Assembly (NCBI GenBank): GCA_932294295.1
Contig: OW028573.1
Coordinates: 16,636,155 to 16,700,154, forward strand
Direction of reading: 5' to 3'
DNA length: 64,000 nt
From: Alitta virens
Taxonomy: Eukaryota > Annelida > Polychaeta > Phyllodocida > Nereididae
Numbering within the stretch: the stretch's first letter is position 1; each line of letters starts with the position of its first letter. Shown piece after piece: positions 1 to 10,700 of this stretch. Both the position numbers and the translations under genes were made by a program. Below the pieces are notes generated by a model that did not search any database, was not told the origin of the DNA, and saw nothing but the letters and a program-made list of their open reading frames with translations.

Positions 1-1260
1 TATTAACTATTCCTGATATCTACAAATTGAAATAACTTTAAGCTATCCAAAATACAGTGCCAGATTACTTCTCCTGTTCGGAGTTTCTAATTCTCCATCA
101 AACTACTCAAACATATAATACTAGAACTCAAGCATATATATCATCCCTAGAATAATACATCATGTTTTTGTGAAAAATGCATACGCCCAACATGTATACT
201 AGATAAAGTGAAACTGGTTATGCCTTCTACCTCAAAAAATATTAAATATGTATAATAGTGAATGTCATATAGCCAATTGCTATATTTGTAGCAACATCTA
301 ACATACCAGCAATATACGGGTTGGAAGCCCCCCCCCCCCCCCTGCACACTTTATTTCTCTCTTTTCCCCTCCACTTATTGTGTACTGTTTAAATTATTTC
401 AACTTAATATTTTGTCTGGTCATCTAACCACTTATTACTCATTTCCTGAATTTTTTCCATAAGGTATTGTAATTATATATTAATTTTTCCATAAGGTATT
501 GTAATTATTTTCGTTTTCATGGCAGCAATCTGAAGTTGTAATTTAAAACTTAAACAGGTGTGGCAGCGCCTAACACCTAGACACAATAGTCATTGCCTGT
601 GACAAATTGAATACAGCCATATTTGCAGAAATGTCATATTTTGCATGGCTAAATTAAAAAATCTCTGTCTGTCTGTCTGTCTGCCTTCAACAGGCCTTAC
701 TTATGAATCTGACGCTGAATATGAACTTGATGATACTGACTGAAGTTTAAAGACCGGAAGTAAAATGTTGATTGATTTAATGTCAAACTCGTTCTTTACT
801 TTTGATTGAAAATTTTGATACTATCTAAGTCTCTGTTTCTAGGTTGTTTTGTAAGTGATTTTGATTCTTGAAGTTCTTTCTGCATCTTGCAGCGTTTCTT
901 GTTGTTCTTGTTACAATATTTCTAAACATTCAGATGTACTCTGAGGAAAGTCTCCTGAAAGCCTGAAACATCATTTAGCATGTTTAGACTGTAACAGACA
1001 TACATCTGTCATATTATTTCAATCATTAGCAGTTATATTCCCATATAATTTCCTTAAATTCCCCTATGTTCCCGTATATTCCTATAAATTCCCATAAATT
1101 CCCAATTTTCCCAAAAATTTCCACGAAAAATTTCTGCTGTGAAAATTCCCGGGAATTTTGCATCCCTATTCCCTCCATCCCCACCCGATTTTATAATTAA
1201 TAAGTTACCCTTATCTTACATGTTTTGATGTTCATGCTCACTATACAGTTAGTTGCATCA
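1..1260. other. No gene recognised
   Basis: AT-rich sequence with a C-run at 328-342 and a short (CTGT)n run at 662-683. Open frames are short and look random. Confidence 0.6.
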
Positions 1261-1261
1261 A

Positions 1262-1390
1262 AAACGGGCTGTCAAATTGAACTTAGACAAAGCTAGACAA
1301 CTTCTGCTATACAATGCTACCTACCACTAAACGGAACTGTCTGCCTATAGCTGGCTACTCAAAGCCACATCTAAAAGTACATATTTATTT
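1262..1390. repeat. Dispersed repeat, family A, copy 1
   Basis: AAACGGGCTGTCAAATTGAA, then GCTAGACAACTTCTGCTATA, CACTAAACGGAACTGTCTG and CTACTCAAAGCCACATCTAA. Closely similar copies lie at 26.17-26.30 kb and, inverted, at 52.1-52.2 kb. Confidence 0.7.
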
Positions 1391-1632
1391 ATGTTACCAA
1401 GGTTTATTTTTTTCAGTGGTGGTAGGTGTAAGCCGAATATTAGATAGAAGTAGACAGAAGCAGCTGGCTTTAGTCGGTTATAGTTACAGCCAGGATAGGT
1501 GGCTACAGCTGTCTAGAGTCAACCATATTTTTTTTAACTAACTATATATATATAACTCCCTGTGTTGTATTCTAATGATTAATGTAAACTTAACTACTCT
1601 GTCAAATTCCTTGCTCCCCACCAGGATTCTAG

Positions 1633-2012
1633 GGGTGGGGGCCTAGCTCAGTGGTAGCGCGCTGGACTTCCAACCACTGGGTACAGGGTACAATTCCCGG
1701 TCGAGCCTATGTTGGATGGCTGTTTCATCCTTGTTTCATTGCCATGGTCCCTACCTGTCCTAGGGTGGGGGCCTAGCTCTGTGGTAGCGTGCTGGGCTTC
1801 CAACCACTGGGTCCCTGGTTCAATTCCCGGTTGAGCCTATGTTGGATTGCTGTTTCATCCTTTGTCTCATTGCCATGGTCCCTGCCTGTCCTAATTAGCC
1901 CATCAGATGCCGAAATACAGGATGTAAAGCCCTAATCCACCCACTCACCCTACCTGTCCTAATTAGCCCATCAGGTGCAGAAATACAGGACGTAAAGCCC
2001 TAATCCACCACC
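1633..2012 (+). mobile_element. tRNA-Gly-derived SINE, two adjoining copies
   Basis: Two heads begin near 1,633 and 1,764 with GGGGGCCTAGCTCAGTGGTA (A box) and a B box GGTTCAATTCC or a variant. The anticodon-loop equivalent, CTTCCAA, gives anticodon TCC (Gly). The body continues with GTTGGATGGCTGTTTCATCC. The tail CTAATTAGCCCATCAGGTGC...CCCTAATCCACC is itself repeated at 1,950-2,012. Confidence 0.85.
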
Positions 2013-2651
2013 ACCCCACCAGGTTCTTGCTCCCCCAAATTCACCAAGACCCTCTCCTGCAGGAAGGCCTGATAAAGAGTCTTGCATCAAGACTGGGTTG
2101 GCCAAGTGTTGGCCTGTTGCCAGCCTAATCACTAATGAATAGGTTATAGATACTCTGATTCCAGCTGTTGTCTGGTTGACCCAATGTTGGCTCACTGTTA
2201 GCTGGCCCAGTGTTGGCCAAATTCCAGCCCAAAGTTGTATCCCGAATAGGAGGGAGTTAACTAAAGGTTAGTAAACTCCCAAATATGAGGGATATAACTA
2301 ACTTTTACTCAACTAGACATATTTACTCATTTGTTTGATTGTTTGTTTTGTCTTAATGCCTTTATTACGCTTTTCGTTAGTATATCCCGCAAAAGGACAT
2401 AAAGTGGTTACACATAGAAATATCATGTTCACACCATTGCATCACAAGCCGAACAATTCAGCCAATCACATGCAGAATTTACGTACCATGCATGTGATGT
2501 CATATGATTTGCAAGAAAAATAAAATTTCAATTAAACGTAATTATTGTAATTATTACGCGGATAATAACCAATTTTTGAGTATTTGTATTATTTTTTCCT
2601 CTGTATTGATACAGAGTTTGCATTTTGTAGATCATGGTGTTTTCTGTATAT

Positions 2652-2760
2652 ACAGTCGAACCTGCCCTAACGGTCACCTGATTGAATCAGGAGCAGCCAA
2701 CTGCGGCCTGCCAACAGTGGTCAGCCCACAGTGGTCAGTCTGATTCCTCCCAAACGATTT
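2652..2760. other. Possible pogo/Tigger-like element end
   Basis: TACAGTCGAACCTGCCCTAA, followed by CGGTCACCT, resembles the terminal repeat of pogo-type elements. No matching inverse end was found, so this is a tentative fragment. Confidence 0.25.
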
Positions 2761-3124
2761 ACTATTGTTTTAGATCCTTAATACAGCAAACACGTGCTGT
2801 TTGGCCAGCCCTCAGCAATTTCTCTCTCGTATTATGTAAAATTGAATCAGCACATGCAGGCTCATCTTCCTAAAGCAAGCCGTGCGGAGACTGAGGAGTT
2901 GCGTTGGGAAGATGATGCAGGATATTAGTCTTTATACATCCTTATCTCAACCTCCAATTATTTTATTGCTATTTACTGAAGATTTACTAGCCCCTGTGTT
3001 AAATTGTCTATCAGGGTAAAAACTATATAGTATTATTCATAAAGTTGTGACAAAACTACCGTTGATAAGTTTAATGTTGTATGGTATGAACTTGGAGGAA
3101 TTAGATTAATTAATTCCTCCAAAG

Positions 3125-3470
3125 AATGAATGACCTGGAGTGTCTGGCTGCATGTGGGTGCTCTTTTTGGACTGCAACCTGATACTTCTCATAAGATCGC
3201 ATAAAATCCACTTTCTGAGACACTTTTTATTTGCCAAAGTCCTATTGCAACACCCAGGAAATATACTTTGCTGGAGTGTCTTTCAATGGCTAGCCTTTAC
3301 AATTCTGTCCAACTTTTGTCTACAGGCAGTGGTAACATTACAAGACTCAAGATTCAAGCCGAATTTATTTGCCTTCATACAGGTGACAATATAACAAGTT
3401 GAAACAATCAATATAATCAATTTACAGTGTATGAGAGGCCATATGCAGCCAGATACTCCAGGTCATTCAT
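3125..3470. mobile_element. Foldback/MITE-like element
   Basis: Inverted ends AATGACCTGGAGTGTCTGGC (left, from 3,129) and GCCAGATACTCCAGGTCATT (right, to 3,469) continue for about 30 bp with few mismatches. There is no coding content. Confidence 0.7.
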
Positions 3471-4070
3471 ACCTTACAGTAACATGCAATTGCACAATAA
3501 GATAACACCATTTGTATGACTGATGTAGGCCTATAGAACTTCTATAGGCCTAGAAGAGTTCCATTATTTTCCGATCTACTTTAAAATACCGGAGTTTTCT
3601 AAGAAAGTACAATCGCATATTCACTTTCTTGTAAATATTCATATTTCTAAAGCATGCGAAGGAGTGTGGCTTGCTTCAGAAAGATGGTAAATATTGTTAA
3701 CAATTATAGTACCAAGTACTTATACCCTTCGACCACTGATTCACCTTTGATTACAAGTGGTTCATGATTGGTTACATTTTTTACTCTAAAGTCCATGATC
3801 ATTTCTTTCGTTTTCGTCACATTATGAGGAGGCGTGTTGATTTGTAGGCAGTCATTGCTTCTGCTATGATCTGTTAATTCTAGTGGGCAACTGAATAGAC
3901 TTGCTGACCATTGCACTTAATTAGGCATTCACTTCAGTTCATGTAATATACTGAGAAGTGCAATTAAGACTGCACACTGTGGAAATATGGATTGGATCAA
4001 CTCCTATAATTACCTCTGTAACGAATGCTTCTTTCACGAAAATGTGATCCTATAATATCTTGTTTATTGC

Positions 4071-4107
4071 AGATTGACTGAACGCATTGTACTGGACGCA
4101 TTGCACC
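4071..4107 (+). other. Splice acceptor and 5' UTR of copy 1
   Basis: A TTTATTGCAG acceptor ends at 4072, and 35 nt of untranslated leader run to the ATG. The same acceptor and leader (ATTG-TGAAC-like, then CACCATGG) occur before copy 2. At least one non-coding 5' exon must lie upstream; I could not place it or the promoter in 1-4070. Confidence 0.7.
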
Positions 4108-4746
4108 ATGGCATCGCCAACCAGCACATCCGACGCCATATGTGGGATTTGGATAGCAAAAGACAAAGAGGCTGGGAAACATATTTCCCAATACATCAGA
4201 GATAATTTGAATCAAGAGATTGTCAAAGCTGATCTGGAGAACCTGAGCCTTCTTCAGGTAAATCCATTTATAATCTTTTGGCTTCAGTGCTTATGATGAT
4301 GACAAATAAAACTGTGAATGTAAGAGGTATGCACGTATTGCCATAAAAGCTCATATTGTTCGAATGACATTATGTAGCTTTGTCCAACTTTCAATGTACA
4401 TTAGTTGTAGAGCAGTGCATGAAGACGATTGTGATATGATAATGCACTGTGAACATCACCTGCTATGCTCTCTTCCAGGAAGACAACAAATACAACAGAT
4501 ATGTTGTCCTGCTTTCGAGACATTCAGTAAAGGATCACACATTCATGGTGTTTCTCACACCGATTCTGTACCAACTGCACTACCTGAAACTGATTTCCAA
4601 AGTGGTGTTGGTCGTCATTGACAAAAAGTTTCAAGAAGAGAAACATCTGCCTATCAACTTGCATAGTTATGATAGAGTGATTGCTATTGCAGAAAAAGGA
4701 AAATTCCAGGAGAATGATCTACAAGAAATTTGCATTCAACTTTCAG
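4108..4746 (+). other. TIR-like domain 1 of copy 1 (exons 1-2)
   Basis: Residues 1-139. The order fits a TIR fold: strand A (ICGIWIAKD, near residue 11), a following helix, a Lys-Ala-Asp-Leu-Glu segment before the exon boundary, then strand C (YVVLLSRHS), a helix, and strand D (KVVLVVIDKKF). A helix with an acidic residue normally follows strand C in NAD-cleaving TIRs; here the stretch after LSRHS has no Glu in the expected place. I therefore read it as a TIR-like interaction domain that may lack NADase activity. A SEFIR-type assignment is a possible alternative. Confidence 0.65.
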
Positions 4747-7700
4747 GTAAAACAAAAAGATGAGTATTATATATACATGTATTTACCTCTGCTTAGGCAT
4801 AATTTACCAGGTACTTTATATTGTGTTTAAATGGAGTTTAAGAGAGCAACTAGTAAAGAGCAAATCTCTGATACAACATAGGTGGTTGCAAGAATTCTGT
4901 TTTGTACACTTACAAACTTAATTGAAGTCATTCTCATGGTCTAACTTACATTTAAATGTATGAATGTTTTACAGAACAACCCCAAAGAATTAAAGATGTC
5001 CTTCCAATAGGCAATGTTGGCATTGGGTTGGCATGGAGCTATTTCTATGGGTATCTTAACCTCATTTTGCCAGGTAAGTAGTAACTGTTGGTTTTAGAAC
5101 AAATGTACATGTATTTGTACCATGGGTCTTATTTTAGGGGGGGGGGGGGGGACAGGGGGCATGTGCCCCCCCCCCCCCTCACACTTTTTCACAAATTTTG
5201 TAGTATTGCAATGCATATTATTGTGGAAATCGAGGATTCCCCCCCCCCTCCTTTTCCCAGCAAGAAAGGCTTATGATATGTAAAAGTGTTTTAACAACTG
5301 AGCATTCAATGTATTACATCTCAAATTTTAATGTTTACAGGAATAAATGAAAGGATTAAAAATTCTGATCTCTACAAAAGCAACCCAGAAAGGATGAGCA
5401 CCGATTTCTTCATAATAATCCCTGAGTCCTGCAAAACACCAACTCAATTCAGTGAAGTTGACAAAAGATTTAGAACTGAAGGACCTTTGGATGAGGGGAT
5501 AAAGAAGAACAGGGCTGGGCAACCAGAGCGACTCTACAAGAATTTTGTGCATAGAATTGAAGGCAACAACCAAGAGGTAATGCTGTACACTTTTCTATGT
5601 GGTCTTGTACTTAATGAGGATCTGATACAAGGTCGATCATTCCATATATGTGTACACGGTAAATCTTTTCAAGTGCTCAAGTGCACACTAGTGAAAGAAG
5701 TTCTATTACAGTAGATTTCATAGACTTGGAAACTAAACACCAAAGGATGTCATGTGAATCCCATTGACCAAGGTTGTCCCTCAGCCAATAGGAGTCCTGG
5801 ATTTACATAACGTCCTCAGGAGTTCAGTTTCCAAGTATTTGAGTTCTGCTGTAATGGTTGGTGCTGTTTTGTCTCAAACTTACCCTTATTTTGTACCTTT
5901 ACAGGAATATCGTTATTTCTGTGGAGAGTTTGCCACCCCTGTTCTGTCTCTACAAAAAATGTTGGAAGAGAAAACAATAGATGAGAGGGAGATGGAAAAA
6001 CAGATGGTGTTATTTCGACACAGCCTGATGAGAATAATCAGCTTCAAGCGAAATCCTGATTGCGTTGGTAAAGCGGTAGTTGTCAGCTATGCAGACAGCA
6101 GTGAAGACCATTCACTTGCTACAAAAATACATGAAAAAATATGCCAGCAAAAGGAAAACGAGCCAATGAAAGTCACTGATTCAGAGGTATGTGCACACAT
6201 TCAAAGTTTAAAAAAAGTATTTTATGATTACAATAAATACAATATTTAAACTTCTTCCTACAAGGCAGCGCCTCTATACTTAAAAGTGGGAAGTATTACG
6301 TCGACATTTTTTAGATAGGGGATTTTGCTTTCAATGATCTTTGCAAGCAGATTTAATGAATATTACAATAAAGTTTCAAAACGTACTTTCAGAGTGCAAG
6401 TTCATCTTCTGGATCATGGTCAAGAACTCCGGCTACTTCTATAAGTTCTATAGGAAGTTTTGTGCTCATTCCTATTCTGGGAATTATTTCTGGCAAAGAT
6501 GAAGTTGGCAAACAGTGGGAGAAGTCAATCACTGAATTTTGCAGTGCTGACTTGACTCTTGCTGTCCGAGAGTACGATTTCGAAAACTTGAATCCGAAGT
6601 TAGTAAAACCCACCTTAGTGGATTTGGACGAAAGACGTAATGAGGAAACAGCAAGTGATAAGCTGCTGATTATTCTCTCTGAAGACTTCAAGAGTGAAGT
6701 GGAAAAACATGCAGATGAATTGATTAAACATCCGATATGGTTTCCAAGAACAACATTCATAGTAGAACTGGAAAACATTCCAAATTGGCTGGAGAAGAGT
6801 GGTGTAGATTACATTGATGCAAGAAAGAATAACATATGGAGAAGAATATTTGGCTCCCTGTTTGGTAAGTGTTTAATTTCAATGTTAAACTTGTGGGAAA
6901 TTGTGAAAATACAGACAGCTTCATGTTGTTGTCCCTCCGGGAACGAATTAAGTCCGAAGAAGGTTATTGCGTTCATCAGTGTCCGTCCAGTGGGCATGGC
7001 ACGTTTCCTGCAATGAGCAAAACTCACCAGCAGTACTCAGACAAATGCTCTTACCCTGATGACATTTCATGTAGTATTACTCTATATGGCATAGTTGTGA
7101 CTTCGATAGTCACACTAACATATCTTAGCTAGGGGAGAAGAGGGCAAGATGAAACGTTGGGCAAGATCAAAAATCATCATTAATTGCATAAATTCTTCTG
7201 TTGATATATATGTAAGCAATCATGTTGTTCAAGTGACACCATAAGCTGTATCGATCAGAAACCTGGGGGCTTGTCTACAAGGGAAAAACGTAAATTGTCT
7301 TCTTATAAGAAGATACTTCAAACAACATAGAGAAAATTACACATGTTACTGTTGCATCTTCGACGGGTGTCAAAACTGTTTGTGAATATTGGGCCATAAC
7401 AAACCCAAATAACATATGCAGTCTACTAAATTGTTTAATATGGAATAAAAGTAAAAAAAAACCAAAAAAAAACCGGTTTATGTTTATTGATATGGTAGGG
7501 CAAGATACAGTGTGTCATCTTGCCTGAATCGGTGTCTCATCTTGCTTGCGCTGTTCCTAAGAAGGGACACGAGTACAAACTATTACATTTTTTATATAAC
7601 TAAATCATTGTCTTATTGTTTTAGATATCAAAGACTATGTTTTTACATATTAGCGCATACACCAATGCCTTGCTGACAAATAGACTAACTATGTAGGCTT

Positions 7701-10700
7701 TTAAATAACTTTTACATATTTAACAAGAAGTTAAGTAGTTCATCTTGCCCTTGTCTCTCATATGCTTTAGAAAAATTGGAAAAAAACAAAAAAGAAGTTT
7801 TTTTACATCTAATTGGCCAGAATGTCTATAATAGTGTAGTTATTGGGGAAAAACCTGGATTACCTGCCTCTAAAGAGCATTGCCTAGTTGTCTTTAAGCA
7901 TTAAACTAATGGACTAAAGGGGCGTTCACACTATCACATATAAGACCTACATATGACCAAAGGAACGTGAAAAATTGGCTATAGGTGAGGGCTCACTCAT
8001 AGCTCTTTTAATCACGTATTAATTCCTTCCACGAGCATACGTGAGGCAGTCGTAGATTGCTCGGTAGACGTCCGTCAACTGCTCACCGAACGACGGCGAA
8101 CGTCTGTCAATCGATCGCCAAACGTCCGTCGCCAAGCATATGTGAGGCATACGTGAGGCACTTGTAGATCGCTCGTATATCGCCCGTGCGAGTGGTTCAA
8201 CGATGGGCACGGAAGACAAAAGCGGGCGACAGACATCTGCCGAGCGTTTTACGAGCGTTCCACGTGAGTGGATGACAAGTATATACAAATGTACGTAGAA
8301 CGTACGTAGATGGTACATAGAACGTACGTAGAACGTACGGCAAGTGACTCCAGAGGGAGTTAAGTAAATAATATAAACAATTTAGTCGTAGAACGTCCGC
8401 CAAATTTAAACATGTTTAACAATTTTTGCCCTCTCCATGTATGGTCTAGCTGATTTAGCGCTAACAGGAGCGTTCTACGAATTAGCGCGAGTATATGTAA
8501 ATGCTCAGCAAGTGAATCAAGTATGGACAAGGATGAGCAAGAGTAAAAAAAAATTCATCCGTCGCCATTCCGAATGTCCTAGGTCTTATCCGTGACAGTG
8601 TGAACGCCCGTTAAGACTGGGTTGGTAGTTCATTTTCATGGAATTTCCTACTCACCGTTATATTGTAGGAACTTGTGCTGTGGAAGGAGAAAAGGATGAA
8701 CGATGGAAGAAGAACACAGGTAAGAGTAACTACTATTCTAAAGGCTTCAAGTGAAATGACAAGCTGACTTTAATTAAAAGAATCACCAAATGAAGTCTCC
8801 AGCAAAAGAGATAGGCCTATGTTTTGAAGACCAGAGTCATTCTGGATGCATTGTATGGTGTTTCTGGATATAAATCTTTCATTTGTTGCTTTTTTTTTCA
8901 GAGGGTATACAATACCAAGCCGATCGTCTTCCCATTGGTCTTGTTGCTGAAGGTCTTGCTTGGTCTTATTACCTCAACTACTTGGAATTACTGGGGCCCA
9001 GTAAGTAGCTGTTAGCACTCTTCAACTCTATTATTATTGTAAAATGTGAATGTTTTGGGGTTCACAGTGTGCTGGTATATATTGTTTTCATGTTATGCAG
9101 ATTTAAATATTTATCTGTCATTTCTTTCGTTGCTTTTGTGAAGGGGAAAAGTCTGTAGAATATGCTAATTTGGTTTAGATATAACAACCAATTTTTTTTT
9201 TTCATAGCGAATTTGTTTCTCACTCATTTGCAATGGCCATGTGATGTCAGCAATTCTCAGCACCCTAAAATGCAAGGTGTACGTTGTTGGGTAATATGGG
9301 CATAGGTGATTTATGATTCTTTAGTAATACTTGTTGTCAAGCAAAAATATCATGTAAGGAGTGAAACATAAAAAAAACTATCAAATGTGGATAATATCAG
9401 ATAAGTGTACTGCACATGTTCAGATTCATACCACTTTTGTGACTTTTGGGTAGGATTATAAAGATGTTTAACATAGGCACTGCTCGTATTAAACATTTAT
9501 CTTGCCCATATTAAACTTCGGCATTTATAGTTGAAATTAGTATAGTTTAATATGGGCATTTTAGTGGATATGCATATATATGCTTAGGATTTATAGCTCA
9601 TTACCTAAATACAATCAAGCAAAAAGAATTATGCATTTTCCATATTAAGTTTCATCACAGCATTAGCGAGACAAAAGTATGCCCATATGATCCAACTTAC
9701 GCTACTTATTACACCTGAATAGGGTGAGGCAGTATTGATTGGCAGTTGAACCTAGGCCTTTATTGATCTAGCCCTGAAGACCCCTGTGTGTTAGCATGGG
9801 TCCCCGGGGCTAATATTGATCCTACACAACGGAATGAGGAATCACTCAGTATTTTATCTGTCCATGTGTAGGACAGTTCGAGCTTTTTTTACCTATCCGT
9901 AGATGATTTAAGATATTTTGTATTGTACTTGATACAAGAGCACTACGTACATAACTTCATGCCTACCTACTGGGTTTACATTGATTATTTAAAACGAAAT
10001 TGCAAAGTTTGCTGTTGTGTAGATGACTAACATTAAGTATAGTATAGAGACCTAAATATTATTCAACAGTATGTCAATAAAATGAACTTTGGGATTCTTA
10101 CTTTCGTTTTTAACGTTTTGTACTTTTCATATTGTGTAAATTTTTCTAAGCAATTTGTATTAATTTCTCATGTACTCATGCAATGTTTATTGTGAATTTA
10201 GCAATGGCAGAAAGAATAAAGGAGACAGAATATTTCTCAAAAGGGATTATGCCAAGCAAATTGTTCATCCTGCTGCCCTACTCCTGCTTCAGGTATGCTC
10301 TTTTCATAATTTATGCCATAAACGGAACACAAATATGGTTCTGTAAGAATTTTTGTAAGTATTAAATGCCCATAGAACGTCGAATGGAGCCTTATGGTTA
10401 ATGTGTTAAAACATCTAGTTTTGAGCAAGATTTAATACATTAAAAAAGTTTGATTTGAAAAAACGAGTATGACATTTGACCTTGTAAAAGAGTACGTGTA
10501 ATACCAGAGATCACAGTTCAAGGTCAAATGTTAAATACAGGCTGCGCTGCAGCAAAACCCTCAGTGAATCCCACAAAGCACACAGGCATCATTAATATTG
10601 CTTACGGGCATAACACTTTCGTTTCCAAAGCAGAACACCAATACTAATGAACTTACTTCAATAAATTGTATACAGTAATACTCTATATATGGCCTGGTTG

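Larger units (their letters stand above)
4975..6186 (+). other. STING dinucleotide-binding module 1 of copy 1 (exons 3-5)
   Basis: Residues 140-345. The first exon (99 nt, phase 1 at both ends) encodes the connector-helix signature GLAWSYFYGYLNLILP. Seen directly: Ser161, Tyr162 and Tyr166 match human Ser162, Tyr163 and Tyr167; Arg236-Leu-Tyr238 matches human Arg238-Val-Tyr240; Glu259 and Thr262-Pro263 match Glu260 and Thr263-Pro264. The numbering is almost identical to human STING because the TIR-like domain is about as long as the missing membrane region. The module is full length and appears ligand-competent. Confidence 0.93.

Noticed and set aside
1633..1705. tRNA-Gly gene
   Set aside because: The A and B boxes are present, but acceptor pairing and 3' features are poor, and the same sequence occurs five times with a shared non-tRNA body and tail. 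It is a SINE head.
5764..5904. Coding extension upstream of the exon at 5,905
   Set aside because: The open frame continues upstream by chance through a MITE; a TTTACAG acceptor and the copy 2 comparison place the exon start at 5,905.
8019..8403. Minus-strand ORFs in a STING intron
   Set aside because: They are produced by CGTACG-type repeats in a foldback element.
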